Shown here: piece after piece, positions 1 to 7,612 of the stretch
Layout: each line of letters opens with the position of its first letter
Position numbering within the stretch: position 1 is the stretch's first letter
Source of the DNA: Lachnospiraceae bacterium UBA3282
Lineage (GTDB): Bacteria; Bacillota; Clostridia; Lachnospirales; Lachnospiraceae
Direction: 5' to 3'
Assembly (NCBI GenBank): GCA_002361735.1
Contig: DETS01000018.1
Span: 1,857-23,243 of the forward strand
DNA: 21,387 nt
Position numbers and translations under genes: made by a program
The notes under the pieces: model-generated
Database searches by the model: none
What the model was told of the DNA's origin: nothing
Seen by the model: only the letters and a program-made list of their open reading frames with translations

Positions 1-1614
1 CGGATACCATTTCTGGAACCATGCCGTAAAAAGTCCCATGAATACAGGCAATACAGAATTGACGAGCCCCACAAAACTGCTGACAGGGGTTCGCATCAAC
101 AGCCAGGTAAAAACGGATGTAAGCAGGTAAAGGACACCCCAAAGCATGGTCAGAATACGGTTGGTCTTTAGAAAGAGCACATTTTGTAAAGCATCCTCTC
201 CACCGTAGCTGTTCATGGAATAATGCGCCGTGAGAGGTACTTTCCCAAAACACGAAACAAACCACATCACGCCGAAGGAAAGATAGGACAACGGCAGCAT
301 CCATTTTTCTGAACACCCGGCCAGCATCATAACGGAAAAAAACGTTACCAAAGCGTTTGACAAAATATCATATACTGTTTTTTTATTTCGATAGAAAATA
401 AGGGGAACCAGTGCGCATACAACGATGCTGATAAGACTCCCCCCTGTCTTATGGATTGCGGAGGCTGCCCATAAAACAATCCAAGGAAGAAGCATAATAC
501 TCATATTGGTGTTTTTCGATGGGGCTGCTTCTACTTGTTCCACCTGCGGCCGCGAACCGCCAAAGTAGGTGTCCCATTTCAGCATCAAGTTAAAATCTCC
601 TTTTACCTTATAAAGCCCTTGCATCATGGCTTCATCACCCCGAATTTCTCCGGCTGCAATCGAGCGCCATACAGTAACCGGCGTTTCTATCATTGTGGTG
701 GCCGTTAAAGACCCGTCTGTATAGACATGGCTGCCGTCCTTTCCCAACAGGATTTGGTAGCTTTCCTCCACATCCGTATAGTGCATTTCCAACACGATGT
801 CTTTGCCGGAATAATTTTCCCTGCAATAAAGCGCCGCCATTTGCCTGGTAAAAATCAGCGTGTCAGATTCTTTTTTTGTGATAGTCTCTCCTGTTTCTGT
901 ACCGCCCTTATCAATCCCCCAGCTTGCGTCAGCGCAGGCTTCAAAAATTTCTCTCGGCAGCAGGAGCTGGTCAAGTTGTTCCTGCGTTTCTCTGGAAATA
1001 CCGCCTTTTATATATTGCTGTCCTGCCTGTTTTACATACGAAAGATATTCGTTAGTACGCACAGACAGTTCTGGCACCCGAAACAACTCGCCCTGACCGC
1101 AAAAAACGGTCGTATAATTTCCCCGCCCGCAGAGATGATCGAAAAGGCTGTATACGCCGTCATAGTTTCCTTTCGCTGTATAAAAGCCACAAGTGGAAAT
1201 CACCACTGTTCTTTTTCCACTCATGTCATATCGGGAGGGATGATTTCCATTCCCGACCTGTCCCTCCTTTTCTTCCATGAAGGGAAGAAGCATGGGCAGC
1301 TGACGGTCAATAAGGTTTTTTAGGGAACCGGGAACCGTAAAATAATATAGAGGGAAGCTCCATATTGTAATGTCCGCCCAAAGCAGGTCTTGAATGACCT
1401 GCTGCATATCATCCTGTATACAGCATTGTCCGGGAGTGTGGTTCCAACATGCAAAGCAGCCCAGGCAGGGTTTGATATTCATACGACTGATGAAGAGCTC
1501 CTTTGTCTGAATATCCTGAATCCCTTGCCTCATGCCATCCAGAAATGCAGACGTAAGCCGGTAGGTATTACTGGCAGCTCCTTTGGGACTTCCGTTTATC
1601 ACTAAAATATTCAT
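1..1614 (-). CDS. Flavodoxin-like FMN reductase / SCP2-like / membrane fusion protein (C-terminus beyond window)
   Basis: This frame is open for 538 codons from the ATG at 1614 to the window edge, so the C-terminus is missing. Residues 1-200 look like an NADPH-dependent FMN reductase (flavodoxin fold): it starts MNILVINGSPKG, a phosphate-loop pattern, and has clustered cysteines at 50, 53, 56, 64 and 65 followed by DDM, as in multimeric flavodoxin/iron-sulfur-flavoprotein relatives. Residues about 250-350 resemble an SCP2-type lipid-binding domain (YTDGSLTATTMIETPVTVW, then a GEIRGDEAMMQG-type stretch). From about 372 there are several hydrophobic segments (372-386, 392-408, 420-455, 486-506, 512-532), so the protein is probably membrane bound. 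The start overlaps the stop of the PadR gene as ATGA, implying translational coupling and control by that regulator. An NAD(P)H:flavin-dependent reduction of a lipophilic substrate is inference; the substrate is unknown. Confidence 0.85.
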   Translation of the reverse strand, partial: MNILVINGSPKGAASNTYRLTSAFLDGMRQGIQDIQTKELFISRMNIKPCLGCFACWNHTPGQCCIQDDMQQVIQDLLWADITIWSFPLYYFTVPGSLKNLIDRQLPMLLPFMEEKEGQVGNGNHPSRYDMSGKRTVVISTCGFYTAKGNYDGVYSLFDHLCGRGNYTTVFCGQGELFRVPELSVRTNEYLSYVKQAGQQYIKGGISRETQEQLDQLLLPREIFEACADASWGIDKGGTETGETITKKESDTLIFTRQMAALYCRENYSGKDIVLEMHYTDVEESYQILLGKDGSHVYTDGSLTATTMIETPVTVWRSIAAGEIRGDEAMMQGLYKVKGDFNLMLKWDTYFGGSRPQVEQVEAAPSKNTNMSIMLLPWIVLWAASAIHKTGGSLISIVVCALVPLIFYRNKKTVYDILSNALVTFFSVMMLAGCSEKWMLPLSYLSFGVMWFVSCFGKVPLTAHYSMNSYGGEDALQNVLFLKTNRILTMLWGVLYLLTSVFTWLLMRTPVSSFVGLVNSVLPVFMGLFTAWFQKWYP

Positions 1615-2159
1615 AAGCTAATTTCTCCTTCTAACCGCCGGATACAGTCCTTAGCCCACTCAATTTGCATCAGTAAACTTCTCCGCCCATATTCTACCGT
1701 CATCTGCCAATAAAGTGTTTTCTCTTTCTGCCCAATCATATCGCCATAGGCGCATATGAGCTGTGGAACAGCCTCTAAACTCTTTAGGAATAACTCGCAA
1801 CTTTTCTTAACGCTTTCAAAATAACAAATATTTTCTTTCACACTTCTTTCGCCAAGGAAGAAGACTTTCATCAAAATAGGTGTCTTGACCCTCAACCCCA
1901 AGTCATCATCTGCAAGCCACCGCAATAGTTCCTCTCGCCCTGTCATTGTGATAGAATAGACGTTTTTATCTGGCTTCCCGTTCTGCGGTACAACCGTTTT
2001 GTTTACCCATTCCTTTTGTTCCAACCCTTGCAGTTCTCTATAAATCTGACTGGTTTTCGCATCCCAGAAAAAATTCAGGGAATCTCGAAAGGTCTCCATA
2101 ATCTCATACCCAGTCATTTCCTTATAATTGAGCAGCCCCAGAATCCCATGCTTTAACAT
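1611..2159 (-). CDS. PadR-family transcriptional regulator
   Basis: A 182-residue PadR regulator: residues 1-75 form the winged helix (MLKHGILGLLNYKEMTGYEI, then a YRELQGLEQKEWV recognition region and the wing NGKPDKNVYSIT), followed by the longer helical C-terminal dimerisation domain of the Vir_act_alpha_C type. I start it at the ATG at 2159 because a GAGGG ribosome site sits nine or so bases upstream; a GTG at 2174 also lies in frame but overlaps that site. The stop codon overlaps the start of the downstream flavoprotein gene (ATGA). Family members usually repress their own operon and respond to small, often phenolic or toxic, ligands. A perfect inverted repeat within its promoter is the probable operator. 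The ligand cannot be told from sequence. Confidence 0.9.
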   Translation of the reverse strand: MLKHGILGLLNYKEMTGYEIMETFRDSLNFFWDAKTSQIYRELQGLEQKEWVNKTVVPQNGKPDKNVYSITMTGREELLRWLADDDLGLRVKTPILMKVFFLGERSVKENICYFESVKKSCELFLKSLEAVPQLICAYGDMIGQKEKTLYWQMTVEYGRRSLLMQIEWAKDCIRRLEGEISL

Positions 2160-2198
2160 ACAATGCACCCTCACTTTACTACTTTATCTTACTTGTTC

Positions 2199-2227
2199 AT
2201 TATATTCCACAAGTGGAATATAATCAA
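2199..2227 (-). promoter_or_regulatory. PadR operon promoter with embedded palindromic operator
   Basis: On the minus strand TTGATT (2222-2227) and TATAAT (2199-2204) are separated by exactly 17 bp, a near-consensus sigma-A promoter about 40 bp before the PadR start. The spacer and both flanks are covered by a perfect inverted repeat: arms TATATTCCAC (2201-2210) and GTGGAATATA (2213-2222) around a 2-bp centre. A dimer bound there would occlude RNA polymerase, so autorepression by the adjacent PadR protein is the simplest reading. The sequence is seen; the binding is inferred. Confidence 0.75.
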
Positions 2228-2283
2228 CAACAATCGGAAGGACTTATACATTACACCCGGACCGCAGTGCTTATCCTACAGAA

Positions 2284-2320
2284 AAAATGGGCATATCGCT
2301 ATCCACGATATGCCCATTTT
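2284..2320 (-). terminator. Intrinsic terminator downstream of pckA
   Basis: A perfect 15-bp stem (2284-2298 with 2306-2320) closes a 7-base loop. On the minus strand it ends in a run of six T, so it should stop transcripts coming from pckA before the PadR promoter. The A-run on the other side makes it nearly symmetric. It lies about 130 bp beyond the pckA stop, with a repeat pair in between. Confidence 0.8.
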
Positions 2321-2348
2321 ACTATTATCGAAAACACTTCCACTCATT

Positions 2349-2442
2349 CGAGGCCGCAAAGCGGATCTCGCAGGGTTAATTCCTCCATTTTATCCGAGGC
2401 CGCGAAGCGGATCTCGCAAAGTTAATTTGCGAAGCAAATTTA
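2349..2442. repeat. Two copies of a 33-bp hairpin repeat plus a third small hairpin
   Basis: Units at 2349-2381 and 2395-2427 are 33 bp each and differ at only three positions. Each folds as CGAG-x-CCGC, a 3-base loop (AAA or GAA), then GCGG-xx-CTCG. One difference is in the loop and none is in the stem arms. A further hairpin, AATTTGC-GAA-GCAAATT (2424-2440), abuts the second unit and is followed by seven T on the plus strand. The cluster fills the space between the pckA stop and its terminator, so it would sit in the pckA 3' untranslated region. It is not coding. It resembles small palindromic intergenic repeats; I cannot assign a named family. Confidence 0.75.
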
Positions 2443-2451
2443 CTTTTTTTA

Positions 2452-4167
2452 TTAGAGTGCGTTCACCAGTTTCTCAAGTGCAGCCAGTGCCTCGTCAGGA
2501 AGCTTATCATAACCTTCCTTCTTCTCAGCAAAGCCTTTAACCGCATTGACACGAGTTTCCAGAGCGCTCTTTAACTGTGCCTTATAGTTATCATCATTTA
2601 AGTCAGGTGTGAAGTCACCGGTCTTGCCGCTCCAGTCATTCATAATCTCAATATCCTCGAAAGGACCCCACTGCTCGAACTTCGCCTTACCCTCTACGAT
2701 GGTCTCTAAGATACCAAGGGTATCTTCTTTCTGACACTTGTGGCCCATAAAGTCACCGGTATTGACAATGTAGCAGTCAACGTTCTTCTCTTCCACTAAC
2801 TTCTTGAACTTCTCATAGTCATTCACCAGAGGATAAGTTCTGAACGGGTTAGCATAAGGAACGATACGGATTGCGTTCAAATCGGTACCTGCCGCAACAC
2901 GCTCTGCCGAAGATGTCTTGGTAGCCAGGGTCGCGCCCATAACGGATGCCAGTGCGGAACCTTTTAACTTAACAATCGGCGGAATCGTAGGATCTTTCAT
3001 AATCCAGAAGATCGCGTTAACAGGTGCGTCAATCTTATCCACACGGTTAGGAGACCATAATTTGGACTTGATCGCACGGCCGTTACCGTTTCTGATATCT
3101 TCTGTCACTAACTGAATCTTACCCTCGCTGTCCAAAGTGCAGGAGCAGTTCTGAGCGGATAACAGATATTCATTATCAGGACATCCTGTCGGATAGTCTG
3201 CTGTCTTATCAAAGTAAGTAGGCTCTAAAGCGATGGATGCACAGGTATCACTGTTGATGATAAATGCATCGTCATGAAGCACTTTGATACCGCCAAATGC
3301 ATCATACTTTCCGTCATGTTTTGCATGTGTCAGAGTAGACTTACCGGAACCTGACAGACCATATACGGAAGCAACGAACTTCTTGCCGCCTTCTAAGGAG
3401 TACTCTTTCTGACCGCCGTGGCAGGAAGCGTAACCGTTTCTGTTCGCTAGTGCCCATGCCATTGTCAGAGTACCTTTCTTATGCTCACCAAAATACTTCA
3501 TACCAAGGATTGCCGCGCAGTTCTCATTGGTGTCAAAGTAGCACAGTGTCAAAGGATCGCTTAAACAGCTGTAATCTACATCAGGAGCCTCGTGAGGTGC
3601 CCACTGAGGATCGGAGAAGATATAAATATCCGGCTCCTTGCCATCGCCTACAGGCTTGGAATTCTTGTACATCTTAACATACTCATCAGATGTATACTGG
3701 AAATTGATCATCCAGTTGTACAACAGATTCTCTTCTCCTTCCGGAATCAGAAGGTGTGCCTTAACCATGAACTCAGGATCAAGACCTACGAAGCACTCTG
3801 CATGATACATAGTTTTCCAACGAGTCTCATAAATTGCATCCATCACTACTTTATCCAGCTTAGCCTCATCTACACCGGGCTCACCTTTGATACGACGCGC
3901 TGCCGCATAACGGCCTGTAACCGCACCGTCATTAAATAACAAAACCTTAGCGTCTGCGGGAAGACCAAAAGTCTCACCATCTTTGACCGGCATGTCTGTC
4001 ACAACTGTACCAGGTGAATTCTTTGCCAATTCATAAGCTTCTCTTAAGGTGTTAACCTTTACTACATTGTTTCCGTAAAATGCTGCCTCGATAATGGAAC
4101 GGGTCTTGGAAAATCCAACCTTGCCAGCACCGATTTCGGAAATGGGATAATACGCTTTTGTTGCCAT
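2452..4167 (-). CDS. pckA: Phosphoenolpyruvate carboxykinase (ATP)
   Basis: A 571-residue ATP-dependent PEP carboxykinase, which interconverts oxaloacetate + ATP with PEP + CO2 + ADP in the cytoplasm. The kinase-1a P-loop reads YGLSGSGKST (residues 269-278), where many relatives have GLSGTGKTT. The kinase-2 metal-binding segment VLHDDAF (about 296-302) follows at the expected distance, and an RxxxxGR-type arm region lies before it. Length is slightly above the 530-540 residues of the enterobacterial enzyme. The start is set by a strong AAGGAGGAG site just upstream. It is transcribed alone from its own promoter with a roughly 100-base leader. In fermentative clostridia the enzyme may run towards oxaloacetate; with citrate synthase about 2 kb away it sits at the oxaloacetate node. 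Confidence 0.96.
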   Translation of the reverse strand: MATKAYYPISEIGAGKVGFSKTRSIIEAAFYGNNVVKVNTLREAYELAKNSPGTVVTDMPVKDGETFGLPADAKVLLFNDGAVTGRYAAARRIKGEPGVDEAKLDKVVMDAIYETRWKTMYHAECFVGLDPEFMVKAHLLIPEGEENLLYNWMINFQYTSDEYVKMYKNSKPVGDGKEPDIYIFSDPQWAPHEAPDVDYSCLSDPLTLCYFDTNENCAAILGMKYFGEHKKGTLTMAWALANRNGYASCHGGQKEYSLEGGKKFVASVYGLSGSGKSTLTHAKHDGKYDAFGGIKVLHDDAFIINSDTCASIALEPTYFDKTADYPTGCPDNEYLLSAQNCSCTLDSEGKIQLVTEDIRNGNGRAIKSKLWSPNRVDKIDAPVNAIFWIMKDPTIPPIVKLKGSALASVMGATLATKTSSAERVAAGTDLNAIRIVPYANPFRTYPLVNDYEKFKKLVEEKNVDCYIVNTGDFMGHKCQKEDTLGILETIVEGKAKFEQWGPFEDIEIMNDWSGKTGDFTPDLNDDNYKAQLKSALETRVNAVKGFAEKKEGYDKLPDEALAALEKLVNAL

Positions 4168-4208
4168 ATTATATTCTCCTCCTTAAAATTGTATTATTTC
4201 ACGGAACA

Positions 4209-4302
4209 CCTGGGCACCCAACCCAGGAATCCCGAACTTCCCTTGTATGTACGCATACTCGTACATCCTTAACATTATCTCAGACAGGTCTTGAAAAGTC
4301 AA
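4209..4302 (-). promoter_or_regulatory. pckA promoter and structured leader
   Basis: On the minus strand TTGACT (4297-4302), a 17-bp spacer and GATAAT (4274-4279) make a good sigma-A promoter. It begins only two bases from the stop of the upstream flagellin-like gene. The predicted leader of about 100 bases can form GTATG/CATAC (about 4243-4256) and a 6-bp GC-rich stem CCTGGG/CCCAGG (4209-4214 with 4222-4227). Neither has a following T-run, so they are not obvious terminators. Whether they regulate is unknown. Confidence 0.7.
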
Positions 4303-4304
4303 TA

Positions 4305-5063
4305 TTAAAACAATGCCGTCAGAGATTTCTTCTGATCCATCTGTCTTCTGAGCATATGCATCCGATACTGCCCAAGTACTTCTTCCTGCTTCTTCTTGGA
4401 AATCGCTTTCGGGAAATCCAAATCCTCCAGCCGGCTTCTGGATGACAACTGGGACAGAGCTGCTGACGAATTGTAATTGCGCACCCGCTCCAGGGCATTT
4501 GTAGAAGCACCCAGACTACTCCTGCGCTCAGAAACCATATCCATCGCTTTCTTAATAGAATCCAGATTAAAATCTTTAGAAGTCACATCCAGATCGGCAA
4601 TCCCCAGTGCTTCCAGCGTAGAGTTTTCCATCTGAATTCTCATTCCGCCGCCGTTGGGAGAGGTAGCCACCGCCATATCTGCCATGCTGCCGTCCAAAAG
4701 TTTCTGTTCATTAAAAGAAGTATCCCTCGCCAGAGATTCAATCCCCTGTTTGAGCTGATCAATCTCCTTCTGATATACCTGTTTATCCGCATCAGAATTA
4801 ATACCATTCATAGACCGGATGGCAAGCTCATGAATCCGCTGCAGATAATCCGATATACCGCCCATCGCACCTTCTGCCACATTGGCGGCCCCCATAGCCA
4901 TTCCTGCATTGTCAGCGCCCACACGAAGTCCTGTCTCCTGACTCTGCATCCGCTTGGCAATGGCCATTCCTGCCGCATCATCCTTAGCCGTATTGATCCG
5001 TTTACCGCTGGCAAGATGTGTATAAGCCCCAAAAAGACCCTTTTGAGATGATATCGCGTTCAT
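4305..5063 (-). CDS. Orphan, N-terminally shortened flagellin-like protein
   Basis: A 252-residue protein of the flagellin family. Residues 14-125 match the flagellin N-terminal helical domain (LASGKRINTAKDDAAGMAIA, then NVAEGAMGGISDYLQRIHELAIRSMNG-like sequence and FNEQKLLDG). Residues about 165-252 match the C-terminal domain (SSLGASTNALERV, SRSRLEDLDF). The variable middle is almost absent. Compared with ordinary flagellins, about 14 residues are missing before the SSG/ASG position. The C-terminal end is rich in Lys, Arg and Met (KKKQEEVLGQYRMHMLRRQM) where flagellins have neutral, Ala/Gln-rich sequence. I chose the ATG at 5063 because AAAGGAG lies 7 bases upstream; the ATG six bases earlier is too close to it. 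No other flagellar gene is in the window. It may be a minor filament or junction component or a diverged relic. Confidence 0.85.
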   Translation of the reverse strand: MNAISSQKGLFGAYTHLASGKRINTAKDDAAGMAIAKRMQSQETGLRVGADNAGMAMGAANVAEGAMGGISDYLQRIHELAIRSMNGINSDADKQVYQKEIDQLKQGIESLARDTSFNEQKLLDGSMADMAVATSPNGGGMRIQMENSTLEALGIADLDVTSKDFNLDSIKKAMDMVSERRSSLGASTNALERVRNYNSSAALSQLSSRSRLEDLDFPKAISKKKQEEVLGQYRMHMLRRQMDQKKSLTALF

Positions 5064-5136
5064 AATCATGCTCCTTTCTGCTTCCTTATAAACAATCTTA
5101 TTATAACACAATCCACACTGTACCTAGTATAATAAT

Positions 5137-5164
5137 ATTATACCGCCATGGCATGAAAAAGCAA
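5137..5164 (-). promoter_or_regulatory. Promoter of the flagellin-like gene
   Basis: On the minus strand TTGCTT (5159-5164), 16 bp, then TATAAT (5137-5142), about 75 bp before the start codon. This is a sigma-A type site. I found no convincing sigma-28 (TAAA...CCGATAA) site, which would be expected for an ordinary late flagellar gene. Confidence 0.5.
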
Positions 5165-5172
5165 ACAGAAAA

Positions 5173-5188
5173 TAGGAAAAATTTCCTA
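5173..5188 (-). terminator. Weak terminator after deoC
   Basis: A 7-bp stem TAGGAAA/TTTCCTA with a 2-base nominal loop lies just downstream of the deoC stop. It is followed on the minus strand by TTTT. It is AU-rich and weak, and lies immediately before the next promoter, so partial read-through into the flagellin-like gene is possible. Confidence 0.4.
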
Positions 5189-5197
5189 AAAGATTTC

Positions 5198-5851
5198 TTA
5201 ATCCTGCAACAGTCCCACTGCCCTGGATGTACCGATTCTGTCGCATCCTTCCTGCACAAAAGCCTCCAGATCCTTAAGCGTAGAAATACCGCCTGCAGCC
5301 TTAATCTTAACATCCGGCCCGATATATTCTTTAAAAAGACGAATATCCTCTATGGTTGCGCCGCCCGTTCCGAATCCGGTGGAAGTCTTGATATAATCCG
5401 CCCCCGCATTGGTCACAGCCTTACACATGGCAATCTTTTCTTCCCTGGTCAGATAACAAGTCTCTATAATGACTTTTAGAATCTTATCCCCACATTCTTT
5501 CTTTAAGGTACGGATCTCCTCTTCTACTTTCTGATAAAGACCGTTTTTCACATCGCTGATATTCACTACCATATCTATCTCGCTGGCACCGTCCTCTATG
5601 GCCTTGCGGGTCTCCGCCACTTTTGCCTCTGTCACGGAATATCCCAACGGAAAACCAACCACTGTACAAATTGTTACCTTGTCCTGATAAGTATCGTGTA
5701 TCCTCTTGATATAAGCCGGCGGTACACAGACGGATGCCGTCCCGTTTGCAACTGCTTCATCACAGAGAGTCACAATATCCTCCCAAGTTGCAAACGCCTT
5801 CAGCTGCGTATGATCCACACGTTTCAATATCTCCTTTTTATCCACCTTCAA
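5198..5851 (-). CDS. deoC: Deoxyribose-phosphate aldolase
   Basis: Class I aldolase that splits 2-deoxyribose 5-phosphate into glyceraldehyde 3-phosphate and acetaldehyde in deoxynucleoside breakdown. With the start used here it has 217 residues, the usual length. The Schiff-base lysine is K155 in DYIKTSTGF, and the proton-relay pair is D93 (EIDMVVN) and K184 (KIKAAGGI). The family start motif is present as KRVDHTQLK. A longer open frame runs to an ATG at 5977, but its extra 42 residues do not look like DeoC. An AAAGGAG site sits five bases before a TTG at 5851 and eleven before a GTG at 5845, so translation probably begins at one of these. No other deo gene is adjacent. Confidence 0.93.
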   Translation of the reverse strand: MKVDKKEILKRVDHTQLKAFATWEDIVTLCDEAVANGTASVCVPPAYIKRIHDTYQDKVTICTVVGFPLGYSVTEAKVAETRKAIEDGASEIDMVVNISDVKNGLYQKVEEEIRTLKKECGDKILKVIIETCYLTREEKIAMCKAVTNAGADYIKTSTGFGTGGATIEDIRLFKEYIGPDVKIKAAGGISTLKDLEAFVQEGCDRIGTSRAVGLLQD

Positions 5852-6001
5852 TGACACTCCTTTCCCAAAATCAATATCACGCCCTGTTCCTTCTATCATA
5901 ATCTGTTGTCCTAAAAACTTCCAGCTTTTTTTGCCGGCCAGATTTATCCGCCCCGCAGAATTGCGATTTACACACAAAACCCTTGCCTGATTTTATTTTT
6001 T

Positions 6002-6007
6002 ATAGTA
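6002..6007 (-). promoter_or_regulatory. Likely deoC promoter (extended -10)
   Basis: The minus strand reads TGG TACTAT, an extended -10 type element, in a very AT-rich stretch with no clear -35. It would give a leader of about 145 bases before the TTG start of deoC. It is back to back with the citrate synthase promoter, which also has a TGG extension. Confidence 0.4.
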
Positions 6008-6086
6008 CCATTTTACTATTTTTACAGCTAAATATTGTTAAAGTTTTGTTAATTTACTGTTTTTGCTGGTTTCAGACTTTTTTTCA

Positions 6087-6095
6087 TGGTATGAT
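6087..6095 (+). promoter_or_regulatory. Citrate synthase promoter (extended -10)
   Basis: TGG followed by TATGAT at 6090-6095 is an extended -10 element about 90 bp before the start codon. No good -35 hexamer is visible at 16-18 bp, consistent with extended -10 dependence. Upstream DNA is strongly AT-rich. Confidence 0.45.
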
Positions 6096-6187
6096 AAGAA
6101 CGGCAAAGTAAAAGATGGCATATATCCATATCCATGCACCGCATCGCATGGAAAGATATGACGCAATATGAAGGGAGGTACATATCT

Positions 6188-7558
6188 ATGGAACATAACA
6201 GTTTTTCTGAGATCACACCTGAAATCGTACGACTTGCAAGCATGAGCGAACAAGCCGGCATTATAGATACGGAACTTTTTACGAAATATGATGTTAAACG
6301 TGGACTACGCGATTTAAACGGCAAGGGTGTACTGGCCGGTCTGACCAATATTTCCGATGTGCGCGCCAACAAGATTGTGGACGGCGTGCAGATACCCACA
6401 CACGGACAACTCTTTTACAGAGGGTATAATGTCAAAGATCTGGTGGACGGTTTTTCTGCCGATGGCCGCTTTGGTTTTGAAGAAGTAACCTATCTTCTTC
6501 TGTTTGACAAACTGCCGGATGCAAAGGAACTGGAAAGCTTTACCAAACTTTTAAACAGCTATCGTTCTCTTCCCACCAGTTTTGTACGCGATATTATCAT
6601 GAAGGCACCCAGCAACGATATGATGAACACACTGGCAAGATGCGTGCTTACTCTCTATTCTTACGACGACCGGGCAGATGACACTTCCCTGCCTAATGTC
6701 TTAAGACAGAGTCTGCAGCTGATTGCCTTGTTCCCCATGCTCTCCATCTACGGCTATCAGGCTTACAATCACTATCATAACGGAGAAAGTCTCTATATCC
6801 ATCAGCCGCAGCTGGAGCTGTCCAATGCAGAAAATATTTTACATATTCTGCGCCCCGACAGCAAATATACGCCACTAGAAGCTAAGATACTGGATATCGC
6901 CTTGATTCTGCATATGGAACACGGCGGCGGTAACAACTCCTCTTTCACCACCCATGTTGTCACCTCCTCCTTAACAGACACCTACTCTGTCATTGCGGCG
7001 GCAATCGGCTCCTTAAAAGGTCCCCGTCACGGCGGTGCCAACATCAAGGTCGTAAAGATGTTTGACGAGATGAAGCGGGAAGTCTCCGACTGGAGCAACG
7101 AGGGTCAGGTAGCTGATTACCTGAAGAAACTCCTGCATAAGGAAGCCTTTGACCATGCAGGTCTGATTTACGGCGTGGGTCATGCAGTTTACTCAAAGTC
7201 CGATCCACGTGCCATCATCTTTAAGTCCTTCGTAGAAAAACTATCTGTTGAGAAAGGGCTTGAGGAAGAATTTGCATTATATTCTCTGGTAGAACGGCTC
7301 GCGCCGGAATTGATTGCAGAAGAACGCCCCATCTACAAGGGCGTCAATGTCAATGTGGACTTCTATTCCGGTTTTGTGTACGATATGCTCAATCTGCCGA
7401 TGGAACTTTACACCCCGATCTTTGCCATCGCCAGGATCGTGGGCTGGAGCGCCCACCGCATGGAGGAGCTGGCTAACAACGGCAAGATCATCCGTCCCGC
7501 CTACAAGCCCATCTGTGTGGACAGAGAATATCAAAAACTGAATTCCAGAAAGGACTGA
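6188..7558 (+). CDS. Citrate synthase
   Basis: A 456-residue citrate synthase, condensing oxaloacetate and acetyl-CoA to citrate, here probably feeding 2-oxoglutarate and glutamate synthesis. Catalytic residues are in place: H281 in SLKGPRHGGAN, H332 in GVGHAVYSKSDPRA and D391 in VNVDFYSG. The segment HMEHGGGNNSSFTTHVV is typical of the clostridial branch. The start at 6188 is chosen because AAGGGAGG lies 9 bases upstream; an in-frame ATG at 6134 lacks a site. 2-Methylcitrate synthase activity cannot be excluded from sequence, but no propionate-pathway genes are nearby. It is monocistronic and ends in a strong terminator. Confidence 0.94.
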   Translation: MEHNSFSEITPEIVRLASMSEQAGIIDTELFTKYDVKRGLRDLNGKGVLAGLTNISDVRANKIVDGVQIPTHGQLFYRGYNVKDLVDGFSADGRFGFEEVTYLLLFDKLPDAKELESFTKLLNSYRSLPTSFVRDIIMKAPSNDMMNTLARCVLTLYSYDDRADDTSLPNVLRQSLQLIALFPMLSIYGYQAYNHYHNGESLYIHQPQLELSNAENILHILRPDSKYTPLEAKILDIALILHMEHGGGNNSSFTTHVVTSSLTDTYSVIAAAIGSLKGPRHGGANIKVVKMFDEMKREVSDWSNEGQVADYLKKLLHKEAFDHAGLIYGVGHAVYSKSDPRAIIFKSFVEKLSVEKGLEEEFALYSLVERLAPELIAEERPIYKGVNVNVDFYSGFVYDMLNLPMELYTPIFAIARIVGWSAHRMEELANNGKIIRPAYKPICVDREYQKLNSRKD

Positions 7559-7561
7559 CAA

Positions 7562-7587
7562 AAAGGGAGCGCCGTTGCGCTCCCTTT
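7562..7587. terminator. Bidirectional terminator between converging genes
   Basis: An 11-bp GC-rich stem (AAAGGGAGCGC, loop CGTT, GCGCTCCCTTT) lies three bases after the citrate synthase stop. T-runs occur on both strands (TTT on plus, TTTTT on minus). It would serve both citrate synthase and the converging L,D-transpeptidase gene. Confidence 0.85.
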
Positions 7588-7612
7588 CAAGACTGCTCAT
7601 GCCTGTTTCTAT

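Noticed and set aside
1187..1196. CCACAAGTGG inside the flavoprotein gene matches the centre of the PadR-1 operator.
   Set aside because: The outer arms of the operator are not repeated on both sides, and the bases encode the STCGFYTAK stretch, so coding constraint or chance explains it.
727..1323. Long plus-strand open frame (198 codons).
   Set aside because: It is antisense to the flavoprotein fusion gene, has no family-like motifs and reflects that gene's codon pattern.
5852..5977. N-terminal extension of DeoC back to the ATG at 5977.
   Set aside because: The extra residues do not resemble DeoC and a ribosome site favours the TTG or GTG start at 5851/5845.
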